A DNA stretch of 39,038 nt from a virus: positions 1-39,038 of IMG/VR virus record IMGVR_UViG_3300036832_001233. The stretch is one strand, 5' to 3'. A program made the translations under genes and the position numbers. Positions 32,611 to 39,038 of the stretch are shown here, piece by piece. The first letter of the stretch is position 1. Each line of letters begins with the position of its first letter. The notes beneath the pieces are model-generated. The model saw nothing but the letters and a program-made list of their open reading frames with translations. It did no database searches and was not told the DNA's origin.

Positions 32611-32639
32611 GTAGTAGCGCCCTGTACTACGTCTGTCAA
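32611..32639 (-). promoter_or_regulatory. Repressor promoter with operator
   Basis: On the minus strand TTGACA (complement of 32634-32639) lies 17 bases before TACTAC (complement of 32611-32616), giving a perfect -35 and a weak -10. An inverted repeat GTAGTA-8-TACTAC (32611-32630) covers the -10 and spacer, where a bound repressor would block transcription. The repressor GTG is 19 bases downstream of the -10, a leader of roughly a dozen bases. Self-regulation is the simple reading. Confidence 0.65.
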
Positions 32640-32787
32640 GACGCCGGCATCAAATGTTGCAGTAGCGTTTACGTGCCGCTAACGTGGTGGTTACAGCTTT
32701 GGAATAGCTAAGGGACTGGCGCAGGGGCAGTTGCGCTGGCCCGACGAAGACCTGCACCCTCCGCCGAGCAACCGCGAGCCCACAACG

Positions 32788-32808
32788 ATAGAACACGTGT
32801 TCTATAGT
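32788..32808 (+). promoter_or_regulatory. 18-bp perfect palindrome overlapping an early promoter
   Basis: ATAGAACACGTGTTCTAT (32788-32805) is a perfect palindrome whose right end is part of TATAGT (32803-32808). A protein bound here would cover the -10 box. No -35 match is visible at the expected position. An in-frame GTG (32815) follows 6 bases after TATAGT. This is probably the operator-promoter that starts rightward early transcription. Confidence 0.7.
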
Positions 32809-32814
32809 ACTCGT

Positions 32815-33387
32815 GTGGCGGGAAGGGTCATGGCATGGCGGCTGTATCCCTTGTCCCCTCGCCGGGGACAACTTTCAAATGTATCCGGGTTTGTCGTGCC
32901 GGAGCGCATGCCGGTGGATGAGCATGGAGAGATGGGCTCGCGGGATGACCTGGTTGCGCGGCTGCTGGATGTCCTGGAACTGCAGGCGCGCGCACTCAGT
33001 CGCGAATCAGTAGAGCGAGAGAACGTCCTCCATCTTCCCAACGGAGTGCTGCGGCGCTTGAACGAGGACCCTGCCGCCCTGCGCGAGTTCTATGACCAGG
33101 CGATAGGCACCTACCAGCCGCCCAAACCCAAACGTCCTGGGCACCGGCCCAACGAGAAGGCGATGCGCGAATGGCCCGCCTTTCGCGCGAAGTACCAGAA
33201 GCTCGAGCGTGAGATTCGCCGCGATCTGTCTCTTACAGATGAAGTCGAAGTCAGTCGCGAGATGATGTTCGCCAATGGCGGCGAACACCCCAAGGCCATG
33301 CTGGATCACATGCTCTGGCACGGACTCACGCGCGACCAGTGGCCGCCCTTGACCTGGCCCGAGGAGTCTCCCAACCCGCTGGCGTAG
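32815..33387 (+). CDS. First rightward early gene, hypothetical (190 aa; start uncertain)
   Basis: Possible starts are GTG 32815 (6 bases after TATAGT, leaderless), ATG 32830 (GAAGGG just upstream) and ATG 32908 (GGAG just upstream). The part after 32908 looks securely protein-like: an acidic helix (RDDLVARLLDVLELQARALS), then a Pro/Lys-rich basic stretch (QPPKPKRPGHRPNEKAMREW) and a helical end with many Trp. No family recognised. Being first after the operator, it could be an antirepressor or early regulator (inference). The stop codon is part of the repeat at 33387. Confidence 0.6.
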   Translation: MAGRVMAWRLYPLSPRRGQLSNVSGFVVPERMPVDEHGEMGSRDDLVARLLDVLELQARALSRESVERENVLHLPNGVLRRLNEDPAALREFYDQAIGTYQPPKPKRPGHRPNEKAMREWPAFRAKYQKLEREIRRDLSLTDEVEVSREMMFANGGEHPKAMLDHMLWHGLTRDQWPPLTWPEESPNPLA

Positions 33388-33419
33388 GACAAAAAAACTT
33401 GTCCGGAAAATTGTCCGGA
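33387..33419 (+). repeat. TTGTCCGGA repeats and inverted GGACAA: operator-like site
   Basis: GGACAA-6-TTGTCC (33387-33404) forms an inverted repeat, and TTGTCCGGA is repeated with a 12-base step at 33399 and 33411. The same half-site makes up the 22-bp palindrome at 32339-32360. These may be binding sites of one protein on both sides of the repressor region. The next gene starts at 33463. Confidence 0.55.
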
Positions 33420-33462
33420 GTTGTTGCGTCAGTGGGGGTACCGGCGCTGCAAGCTAGGCGAC

Positions 33463-33645
33463 ATGCGAGTACACGTCGACCTGCCCGACGAGACCATCTC
33501 CGGCTTGCGGCGGGTGATGCTTATCGTCGATCCGAACACGTCGGTGCGTGAGCAGGCGGCGCGCATCCTCATTCGCGAAGTTCCCAACGAGTTGGCGCGG
33601 CTCGGATTCGCCAATCCGCCCGAGCCCATCGCCGAGGTCGCGTGA
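33463..33645 (+). CDS. Small protein, possibly ribbon-helix-helix (60 aa)
   Basis: MRVHVDLPDETISGLRRVML at the start (a strand V-H-V-D-L-P, then a helix) and SVREQAARILIREVPNELAR, which recall ribbon-helix-helix DNA-binding proteins, though the spacing is not typical. It follows the operator-like repeats and its stop overlaps the next GTG. Possible small regulator. Confidence 0.55.
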   Translation: MRVHVDLPDETISGLRRVMLIVDPNTSVREQAARILIREVPNELARLGFANPPEPIAEVA

Positions 33646-33917
33646 GCGACGCCGAGTCGGAGCGCGCCCGCTCGCGGTTCTTCGCCTGGAAGACGACGCA
33701 CGCGCACCTGGCCGACGACCCTGCCGAGGTGTGGGCCGCGGCGTGGCGCGCCGGCGCGTGGGACGCGCTCAAACAGAACACCACCCTCGGCCTGAACCTG
33801 GCGCAGATCACCCAGCGGCTCGAGGACCTGGCGCAGTTGTACAGCGACGTCGGCGAGGAGCGCCGCATCGACCGCGAGCTCGAGGAGGTCAGCGCGTACT
33901 ACCGGAGCGAGCCATGA
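33642..33917 (+). CDS. FFAWK/WAAAW-motif protein, paralogue 2 (91 aa)
   Basis: Residues about 13-42 (FFAWKTTHAHLADDP, VWAAAWRAGAWDAL) match the minus-strand gene at 29424. The rest is a long charged helix (LEDLAQLYSDVGEERRIDRE). Two copies in one small genome suggest a useful early function or a cassette exchanged between operons. GTG start in a GTGA overlap; ATG of the next gene overlaps its stop. Confidence 0.65.
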   Translation: MSDAESERARSRFFAWKTTHAHLADDPAEVWAAAWRAGAWDALKQNTTLGLNLAQITQRLEDLAQLYSDVGEERRIDRELEEVSAYYRSEP

Positions 33918-34357
33918 CCCTGGTCAGCCGGGGCCTGAGCTATCCCGCGATACGCCAGCGCCCGTTCGTGCCGCTGAACAAAGCGCAGCTCGTCCTGCTG
34001 GCGGGTGCGGGCGAGGAGGAGTTCACGCGCTGGGTCAAAACCCGCGCCCATTGCTACGGCTGGAATGGCATCCATACGCGCGACAGCGAAGGTGTCATCG
34101 AAAGCGTGCACACGCTGCGCATGGACGGCTTCTGCGAGGGCCTCGGCATTCCAGACTGGGAGTTCTGGCACGAGGGCTTCAAGCAGTCCTTCAAGGCCGA
34201 GCTGAAAGGCGCGAGCGGCGAGCTCCACAAGTATCAGAAACGCGAGATCGCGTCGATGCGCCTGGGCGGCCAGACGGTGGTCGTGTGGTATCCGCGTGAC
34301 GCGCCGATTGTCGAGCAGGTATTCCGCTACGGACTGGAGGCACTGCAGCAACGCTGA
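33914..34357 (+). CDS. VRR-NUC-like PD-(D/E)xK nuclease (147 aa)
   Basis: The ATG at 33914 overlaps the upstream stop. A helical N-terminal part contains QLVLLAGAGEEEFTRWVKTR. The nuclease core is GLGIPDWEFW (Asp about 80), then FKAELKGASGELHKYQKREI (E-x-K about 95-97, followed by the conserved Gln) and GGQTVVVWYPRDAPIVEQVF. This order (G-x-P-D ... E-x-K ... Q ... V-W-x-P-x-D) is that of VRR-NUC nucleases, which cut branched or flap DNA. It may process recombination or packaging intermediates with the Bet protein. Confidence 0.75.
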   Translation: MTLVSRGLSYPAIRQRPFVPLNKAQLVLLAGAGEEEFTRWVKTRAHCYGWNGIHTRDSEGVIESVHTLRMDGFCEGLGIPDWEFWHEGFKQSFKAELKGASGELHKYQKREIASMRLGGQTVVVWYPRDAPIVEQVFRYGLEALQQR

Positions 34358-34644
34358 TGGCCAGGACCACGCTGATTCGGGTGAGTTTTTCCCGCCAGGT
34401 TTCGGATGGCAACTATGGCAGCGAGACGATCCGTCACGAGGTCGAGGTGACCGCAGACGACGGGCAGGACCTGAGCTCGGAGGAGAGCATCACCGCGCTC
34501 GACCTGTGCCGACGCCTGGTGCACGCCGAGCTGGCACGCTCGCCGAACTGGTCGATCCGCCACGCCATCGAAGAGCCGAAGACGCTTTCGACTGCGGAGC
34601 TCGCGCCATCGAACTATGACGATGACGAGGACCTCCCGCTGTGA
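34357..34644 (+). CDS. Hypothetical protein (95 aa)
   Basis: A beta-rich start (MARTTLIRVSFSRQVSDGNY), a helix in the middle (SITALDLCRRLVHAELARSP) and an acidic tail ending N-Y-D-D-D-E-D-L-P-L, like the acidic C-termini of single-stranded DNA-binding proteins. No family recognised. Overlaps at both ends (TGATG, GTGA). Confidence 0.55.
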   Translation: MARTTLIRVSFSRQVSDGNYGSETIRHEVEVTADDGQDLSSEESITALDLCRRLVHAELARSPNWSIRHAIEEPKTLSTAELAPSNYDDDEDLPL

Positions 34645-34829
34645 CATCGGACTTCGTCTGGCCCGACATCGGCGATGACGAGCTGCCCGATCGCTGCCAA
34701 CAGTTCGGCTGCACACATGCGGCCGAGACCTGGTGTCCGTTGTGCCGCGCGTACTTCTGCCACGTCCACGACGAGCTGTACCCGGTGCGGCGACATGACT
34801 GCCTGCGCGGCAAGGCTGAGGCTGCCTGA
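34641..34829 (+). CDS. Small zinc-finger protein (62 aa)
   Basis: Eight likely ligands in a cross-brace-like order: RCQQFGCTHAAETWCPLCRA, then Y-F-C-H-V-H and R-R-H-D-C. This resembles compact double-zinc fingers such as B-box/AN1 types. Host-protein or nucleic acid binding is plausible. GTG start in overlap; stop overlaps the next ATG. Confidence 0.65.
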   Translation: MTSDFVWPDIGDDELPDRCQQFGCTHAAETWCPLCRAYFCHVHDELYPVRRHDCLRGKAEAA

Positions 34830-35029
34830 TGGTGGAGGGGCGTGTGCTGCCGGGCGTGGACATCGACGCGACGGCGCCGGTGACGCAGTGTCGCTCGTGC
34901 GGCGCGCTGATCTGGTGGGGTCGGACCGCGGCCGGCAAGCGCTGCTGTTTCGACGTCGTCGACGGCGCCAGGACGGCGATCACCCACTTCTCGACCTGTC
35001 CGGACGCCCGCGGCTGGAGCAAGCGCTGA
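34829..35029 (+). CDS. Small zinc-ribbon-like protein (66 aa)
   Basis: C-R-S-C (about 21-24) and K-R-C-C-F (about 38-40), then HFSTCPDARGW near the end, give a likely single zinc site with beta strands between (ALIWWGRTAAGK). Second Cys-rich gene in a row. Function unknown. Confidence 0.6.
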   Translation: MVEGRVLPGVDIDATAPVTQCRSCGALIWWGRTAAGKRCCFDVVDGARTAITHFSTCPDARGWSKR

Positions 35030-35030
35030 T

Positions 35031-35480
35031 ATGGCGCGCCTCCAGCTTATTCCGATCTCGCAGCACGAGGCGTTTGCCTTCATCGATCAGCACCATCGCC
35101 ACCACCGGGCACCGCGCGGCTGTCTGTTCGCCATCGGGGTGGCATCCGATGACGTGGTGGTTGGTGTGGCGTGTGTGGGACGGCCCGTTGCGCGCGCGCT
35201 CGACGATGGCTGGACCGCTGAAGTCACGCGCGTCTGCACCATCGACGCGGCCCCAATGGGCGCGGCCAGCAAGCTGTACAACGCGTGCAAACGCGCGGCG
35301 CAGACGCTCGGCTACCGTCGCGTGATCAGCTACATCCTTGCGACCGAGCACGGCGCGAGTTTGCGAGCCGCAGGCTGGCAGCCGCGCTACGTGAGCGCAG
35401 GCGGGTCATGGAGTCGTCCGAGCCGGCCGCGTGTCGACGAGCATCCCCTAGGCCAAAAGCAACTCTGGGAGGCTGCCTGA
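35031..35480 (+). CDS. XF1762-like (GNAT-related) protein (149 aa)
   Basis: The protein has QHEAFAFIDQHHRHHRAPRG near the start, a VVVGVACVGRPVARALDDG strand-turn, E-V-T-R-V-C-T, then helix KLYNACKRAAQTLGYRRVIS and Y-I-L-A-T-E-x-G-x-S-L-R-A-A-G-W. This is the full pattern of the XF1762 family of phage proteins, thought to have an acetyltransferase (GNAT) fold. Substrate unknown. They occur in early or accessory regions of many temperate phages. Confidence 0.75.
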   Translation: MARLQLIPISQHEAFAFIDQHHRHHRAPRGCLFAIGVASDDVVVGVACVGRPVARALDDGWTAEVTRVCTIDAAPMGAASKLYNACKRAAQTLGYRRVISYILATEHGASLRAAGWQPRYVSAGGSWSRPSRPRVDEHPLGQKQLWEAA

Positions 35481-35623
35481 TGGCGCGCGTGGTGTTCTTT
35501 CACGGACGGCACCCGTGGGAATGGCGCATCGTCTGGCCATATCGCTCACGGTCGGATGGGGAATACCGAGCGGGTTTCTACGCCGGGTCATTTGCGATCG
35601 GATTCCACTGGGTGGGGGCCTGA
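35480..35623 (+). CDS. Very small hypothetical protein (47 aa)
   Basis: Overlaps both neighbours by one base (TGATG). Aromatic-rich: MARVVFFHGRHPWEWRIVWP then a Gly/Phe-rich end. No motif. Possibly membrane- or protein-associated; function unknown. Confidence 0.5.
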   Translation: MARVVFFHGRHPWEWRIVWPYRSRSDGEYRAGFYAGSFAIGFHWVGA

Positions 35624-36114
35624 TGGCGCGCGCGACGGCGTTCGTCGGCGGTCTGCTGTGTGGTGTGTTGCTGGGCACGGCCGTGCTGGTCAGCCACGCC
35701 GACCCCGCAGAGGCGGACGTGAAGGCCGCGGCCGAGCAGGTCGGCGTCCAACCCGCGGACCTGCTGGGCGCGATGCTCAGCACCGGGCAGTCGAACCCGT
35801 TCGCTTATTTACGGTCGGTCGGCGAGCTGCCGCCGCTGCAGGTCCTGAGCAAGCCACCGCCGGTGCCGCCGGTAGTGTCGAGTTCGCGCGTGGCGTGCAT
35901 CATTGGCGTCGAGTCGAAGGGCGACCCAACCGCGCGCAATCGCAGTGGTGCGAGTGGCTTAGGGCAGTTTCTGCCTGGGACGTGGGCCTCGACGCCGCAG
36001 GGGCGTGCTGGGCTGTCGGTCTTCAATCCGGCCGCCAACCGCGCAGCGATTCAGTACATGCTCGACGCCGGGCGCGCGCGCGAGTTCGATGCGGTCCGGT
36101 TCTACGGATGCTAA
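35623..36114 (+). CDS. Secreted lysozyme/transglycosylase-like protein (163 aa)
   Basis: A signal peptide or anchor (residues about 5-26, TAFVGGLLCGVLLGTAVLVS) is followed by a polar linker. A lysozyme-fold domain (about 85-163) has catalytic Glu in CIIGVESKGDPTARN and the SGASGLGQFLPGTWASTPQG segment typical of goose-type/SLT and Rpf-like enzymes. It should cut or bind peptidoglycan outside the membrane. It sits among early genes, away from the lysis genes at 26796, so entry, superinfection exclusion or a signal-arrest endolysin are all possible. Confidence 0.75.
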   Translation: MARATAFVGGLLCGVLLGTAVLVSHADPAEADVKAAAEQVGVQPADLLGAMLSTGQSNPFAYLRSVGELPPLQVLSKPPPVPPVVSSSRVACIIGVESKGDPTARNRSGASGLGQFLPGTWASTPQGRAGLSVFNPAANRAAIQYMLDAGRAREFDAVRFYGC

Positions 36115-36124
36115 GGGAGGATGC

Positions 36125-37141
36125 ATGACTCAATCGGTCGCGATCGAACGCGCGGAGCCCGCTGGCCTCGCGCTGCACGTCTTCGGCGCCGAGCGCGTCG
36201 CGGTGCTCAAGGAGCAACTGTCGCGCGGCTGGAAAGAGGCGATGACCGACGCCGAGCTCGAGCACATCGCCCTGGTCTTCCAGCGCACGCGCCTCGACCC
36301 GCTCGCCAAACCGCCGCAGATCTACTGGATCAAACGCTACGACTCAAAGCTGCGCAGGGAGGTGATGACCGGTCAGCTGGCCATCGACGGGCTGCGGCTG
36401 ATCGCCCAGCGCTCGCGCGAGTACGGCGGTCAGCTGGGCCCGTTCTGGACCGCCGACGGCAAGGAATGGGTCGATGTGTGGCTGCGTGACGAGCACCCGG
36501 CCGCGGCGAAGGTGGGTGTGCTGCGCAAGGGCTTCCGCGAGCCGGTCTGGTCGGTGGCGACCTGGAAAGAGTGGGCGCAGCACCAGACCGAGTATGACCG
36601 CACCGGCAACCCCACCGGCAAGAAGATCCTGTCGCAGTTCTGGGCGTCGATGGGCGCCAACATGCTGGCCAAGACCGCCGAGGCGATGTCGCTCAAACGC
36701 GCCTTCCCGCAGGAGACCAACGACCTGGAGCTGGCCGCCGTCGACGCCGAGTGGCGCCAGCAGGAGACCGAGCACGCGCGGCGCTATAGCGAGATTTTCT
36801 CCGAGGAGGACGTGGTGGTGTCCGGCGATCGGCTGGTGGACCGCACCACCGGCGAGGTCATCAGGCCGCGGGAGCTCACCGGTCCCGCGGTGTCCGACCA
36901 GGGTGGCGCGGTGGACTCCCCAAGGCCATCGTCGCCACCACTGGTGGACAAGTACAAGCGCAACCGCGAGCTCATTGCGCGCGCCCGCGAGTTGGGCGTG
37001 TCCGGCTATGACCCGCTCAAACTGGGGCAGACGGAGGACGTCGTCGACGCGGCCAACCTGGACCTTGAGGACCGCATCGCGCGCGCCGAGTGGGAGATCG
37101 GGGAGGTGCAGCGGCAGAAGGCGAAGGAAGGACTGCTGTAG
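36125..37141 (+). CDS. bet: Phage recombinase Bet/RecT-type single-strand annealing protein (338 aa)
   Basis: GGGAGG at 36115-36120 sets the ATG at 36125. Residues about 1-200 hold the Bet-family pattern: TDAELEHIALVFQRTRLDPL, then QLAIDGLRLIAQRSREYGGQ, WVDVWL, H-P-A-A-A-K-V-G-V-L-R and MLAKTAEAMSLKRAFPQE. The C-terminal 130 residues are charged and disordered, ending in a helix. Such proteins anneal complementary strands for recombination and replication repair. No partner exonuclease of the lambda Exo type is visible; the nuclease at 33914 may act nearby. Confidence 0.9.
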   Translation: MTQSVAIERAEPAGLALHVFGAERVAVLKEQLSRGWKEAMTDAELEHIALVFQRTRLDPLAKPPQIYWIKRYDSKLRREVMTGQLAIDGLRLIAQRSREYGGQLGPFWTADGKEWVDVWLRDEHPAAAKVGVLRKGFREPVWSVATWKEWAQHQTEYDRTGNPTGKKILSQFWASMGANMLAKTAEAMSLKRAFPQETNDLELAAVDAEWRQQETEHARRYSEIFSEEDVVVSGDRLVDRTTGEVIRPRELTGPAVSDQGGAVDSPRPSSPPLVDKYKRNRELIARARELGVSGYDPLKLGQTEDVVDAANLDLEDRIARAEWEIGEVQRQKAKEGLL

Positions 37142-37339
37142 ATGCCAGCGGAAGCGCGAGCAGCCAACGAGGAGGCGGTTGAGCTACAGCCGTGGGCTCA
37201 ACGGGCGTTTGAGCGTGCGTATCAACACGCTGCGCGTCGGGGCCGCTGTTCACGCGCTGACTTCTGGGCTGGGTACCGCGCAGCGCTGATCGAATTGCAG
37301 GTCTGGTCGCAGTTCCGCATCCGACCGGAGCGCGAATGA
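37142..37339 (+). CDS. Small hypothetical protein (65 aa)
   Basis: ATG immediately after the bet stop; stop overlaps the next ATG. Helical, with ELQPWAQRAFERAYQHAARR and DFWAGYRAAL, a pattern common in small phage proteins that begin with F-E-x-x-Y or A-F-x-x-G-Y. Function unknown. Confidence 0.55.
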   Translation: MPAEARAANEEAVELQPWAQRAFERAYQHAARRGRCSRADFWAGYRAALIELQVWSQFRIRPERE

Positions 37340-38643
37340 TCGAACCTACCGGCTTGGTCAGTCCGATGGATGCCGACGAGGCCCGGGCGTGTGTTGCTGC
37401 CGTCAATCGACATTTAGATGGTGCGCGGCGTTCGCTGCTCGAGTTGTACGAACGGCAAGGATGGCGCGCGCTCGGCTACGCGTCGTGGCGTGACTGTGTG
37501 GTGGCGGAATTCCACCAATCTCAAGCGCATCTCTACCGTCAGCTCACGGCAGCGCGTCTCGAACGTGAGATTTCTCCCGCGGGAGAATTTCCTTCACTAT
37601 TGGCCGAGCGCCACCTGCGCGAAATCGCCCAATTGCCTGCGCGCGATCGTCGTGAAGTCGCCCTGGCCATCGCCAGCCAGCAGGACCTGAGCATCAAAGA
37701 TCACCGTCGCATCATCGTCGCGAAGCAGCGCGAGATCGCCTTGCGCGGGCCCGAGCCAGTGCAGATGCGCATTCCGCCGGGCGACCGCATTCCGGCCACC
37801 TGCCAAGCCGAGCTCGGTGACGCGCGACATCTCGGCCTGGACGATGGCGCCGCGCAGTTCGTGCTGACGTCGCCGCCCTACAACGCGCGACTGAGCTACG
37901 ACGGCTACATCGACTGGCTGCCGTGGGAGGACTACTGGCATGGGCTGATCGAGCCGGCGCTGCGCGAGGCCTTCCGCGTGCTCGCCCACGGTGGTCGTCT
38001 GGCGCTGAACATGGCCAATGTCGTGCGCCAGGATGTGCCCGTGCCCGGGCACGTCGGCCGGCCGACGCAGTATCAGTCACGCAATCATCCCTGGAAGTGG
38101 AAGCCACCGGGTGCGGGTGGCGATTCGTGGGCGCTCATGCTGGCACCGCGTATCTGGTCGTTGCTCGAGGACATTGGCTTTCTGCCGCGCGAGCAGTTGA
38201 CGTGGGTGAAAGGTCCATCGACCGAAGATGACAACACGGCGTTACCGACGTCTTCGACTGCCTGGGGGACCTGGTGCTCAGCCGAGAATCCTGTTCTACG
38301 CGCGGTTGCAGAGCCGGTGTTCATCGCCAGCAAGGGCACGCACAGCCGCGGACCAGGCGCCAGCGACATATCCCCGGACGAATTCAAGCGTTACACCAAA
38401 AACGTGTGGTTTGTGTCAGCGCTCAAACCGGATGTCGATCATCCGGCTCCGTTTCCCGAGGAGTTACCGCGGCGGCTAATCAAGCTCTATACCTATCCTG
38501 GCGACCTGGTGGTCGATCCCTTTATGGGCAGCGGCACGACGCTGGTCGCCGCGGCGAGGCTCGGCCGTTGGGCCTATGGCTGCGATGTGAGCGAGCGCTA
38601 CGTCCAACTCGCCCGGGAGCGCCTCGCGGCGGAGATTCGGTGA
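37336..38643 (+). CDS. DNA methyltransferase (N4-cytosine/N6-adenine type, 435 aa)
   Basis: The N-terminal about 135 residues are helical (WRALGYASWRDCVVAEFHQS), a ParB/HTH-like extension found in some phage methyltransferases. The catalytic motif LTSPPYNARL (about 177-186) comes before the SAM-binding motif DPFMGSGTTL (about 394-403), the order of beta-class enzymes. The region between holds the target-recognition domain. The SPPY motif often marks N4-cytosine enzymes, but N6-adenine cannot be excluded. No restriction endonuclease is adjacent, so it probably protects phage DNA from host restriction or marks the origin. Overlaps both neighbours. Confidence 0.9.
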   Translation: MIEPTGLVSPMDADEARACVAAVNRHLDGARRSLLELYERQGWRALGYASWRDCVVAEFHQSQAHLYRQLTAARLEREISPAGEFPSLLAERHLREIAQLPARDRREVALAIASQQDLSIKDHRRIIVAKQREIALRGPEPVQMRIPPGDRIPATCQAELGDARHLGLDDGAAQFVLTSPPYNARLSYDGYIDWLPWEDYWHGLIEPALREAFRVLAHGGRLALNMANVVRQDVPVPGHVGRPTQYQSRNHPWKWKPPGAGGDSWALMLAPRIWSLLEDIGFLPREQLTWVKGPSTEDDNTALPTSSTAWGTWCSAENPVLRAVAEPVFIASKGTHSRGPGASDISPDEFKRYTKNVWFVSALKPDVDHPAPFPEELPRRLIKLYTYPGDLVVDPFMGSGTTLVAAARLGRWAYGCDVSERYVQLARERLAAEIR

Positions 38644-39038
38644 TGGCATTCGATTGGATTGAGTCGCACCGCGGCCTGCGCGACCATCCCAAGACGGTGA
38701 ACCTGGCCGCGGCGTGGGCGGACCGCAAGCCGTGCGTGTTGGGCCATCTCCACGAATTGTGGTGGTGGACGATGGAGTACGCACCGGAGGGTGTCATCCG
38801 TCCGGCGTTCTTCCCCCAGGTGGTGAGCGCCTGTGAATGGCATGGGAAACCGGAGAAATTCTGGAGTGGATTACTGGACTCCGGATTCCTGGATGCACCG
38901 GTGGGGATGGACGGCTATGTGGTGCACGACTGGGATGAGTACGCATTGCGGCGGCTCGAGCGTCGCGAAAAGGACGACGCACGCAGGCGCGCCTGGCGCG
39001 AGAAATCCGGACGTCCGGCCGGCGCGTCCGGCAAGACA
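38643..39038 (+). CDS. N-terminal part of replication initiator-like protein (runs off the end)
   Basis: Starts at the ATG overlapping the methyltransferase stop (TGATG) and stays open to the last base. MAFDWIESHRGLRDHPKTVN followed by GHLHELWWWTMEYAPEGVI, FWSGLLDSGFLD and VVHDWDEY is the N-terminal winged-helix pattern of phage replisome-organiser proteins. The following residues are Arg/Lys-rich and Gly/Ala/Pro-rich. Exactly 132 codons fit before the end, and the frame at base 1 continues it. It should bind the phage origin and load host helicase; the origin itself was not identified. Confidence 0.75.
   Translation, partial: MAFDWIESHRGLRDHPKTVNLAAAWADRKPCVLGHLHELWWWTMEYAPEGVIRPAFFPQVVSACEWHGKPEKFWSGLLDSGFLDAPVGMDGYVVHDWDEYALRRLERREKDDARRRAWREKSGRPAGASGKT

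Noticed and set aside
1-39038. tRNA genes, rRNA, insertion sequences, phage RNA polymerase, DNA polymerase
   Set aside because: Looked for and not seen by eye. No intergenic gap exceeds about 230 bases (32592-32814, the control region), leaving little room.
1-39038. Direct terminal repeats at the window ends
   Set aside because: The first and last bases share only short GC-rich similarity (GGCCGG, GGACGTC), part of the same gene, so no terminal repeat is claimed.

Overview
The window is a compact, GC-rich temperate phage genome with podovirus-type gene content. It has terminase, portal, a giant internal-virion (ejection) protein, scaffold, coat, and short-tail and fibre genes. No tape measure, tail tube or sheath gene is present. 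A large serine integrase, a small excisionase-like HTH protein and a Cro/CI-type repressor mark it as temperate. The host cannot be named from sequence. High GC, frequent GTG/TTG starts and several promoters lying almost on top of start codons suggest a high-GC bacterium such as Chloroflexota, Actinomycetota or Deinococcota (inference). The reading frame open at the right end (38643-39038, exactly 132 codons) continues in frame into the frame open at position 1. The window is therefore probably a complete circular or circularly permuted molecule of 39,038 bp.

Layout. (1) 1-2272: end of the replication-initiator gene, a small gene, and small and large terminase. (2) 2269-2918: two small-gene cassettes with near-identical flanking DNA and a long hairpin between them. 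(3) 2919-17167: portal, two small proline-rich genes, a 2792-residue ejection protein carrying M23 and glucosaminidase domains (about 21% of the molecule), and two more virion-like proteins. (4) 17167-22611: scaffold, major capsid protein, several small head or decoration proteins, and a collagen-like fibre. (5) 22612-26824: probable tail and adsorption genes. (6) 26796-27763: putative lysis genes (cysteine-hydrolase-like protein, holin-like protein, second membrane protein). (7) 27689-30144, minus strand: a tightly overlapping operon of nine small genes, including an OB-fold-like protein and a DUF7694-like protein. (8) 30145-33420: lysogeny module with a divergent promoter, excisionase-like HTH, serine integrase, repressor and several strong palindromes. 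(9) 33463-39038, plus strand: early genes (VRR-NUC-like nuclease, zinc-binding proteins, XF1762-like protein, a secreted lysozyme-like protein, Bet/RecT annealing protein, DNA methyltransferase, replisome-organiser-like protein).

Most genes overlap by 1-4 bases (ATGA, GTGA, TGATG), so they form long translationally coupled operons. No DNA polymerase, helicase or RNA polymerase is visible, so replication and transcription should depend on the host. The phage supplies an initiator-like protein, a strand-annealing protein, a nuclease and a methyltransferase. The features most worth a second look are the repeated junction DNA around small genes, the short-leader promoter pattern, the palindromes of the lysogeny module, and the giant enzyme-bearing ejection protein encoded between portal and scaffold.
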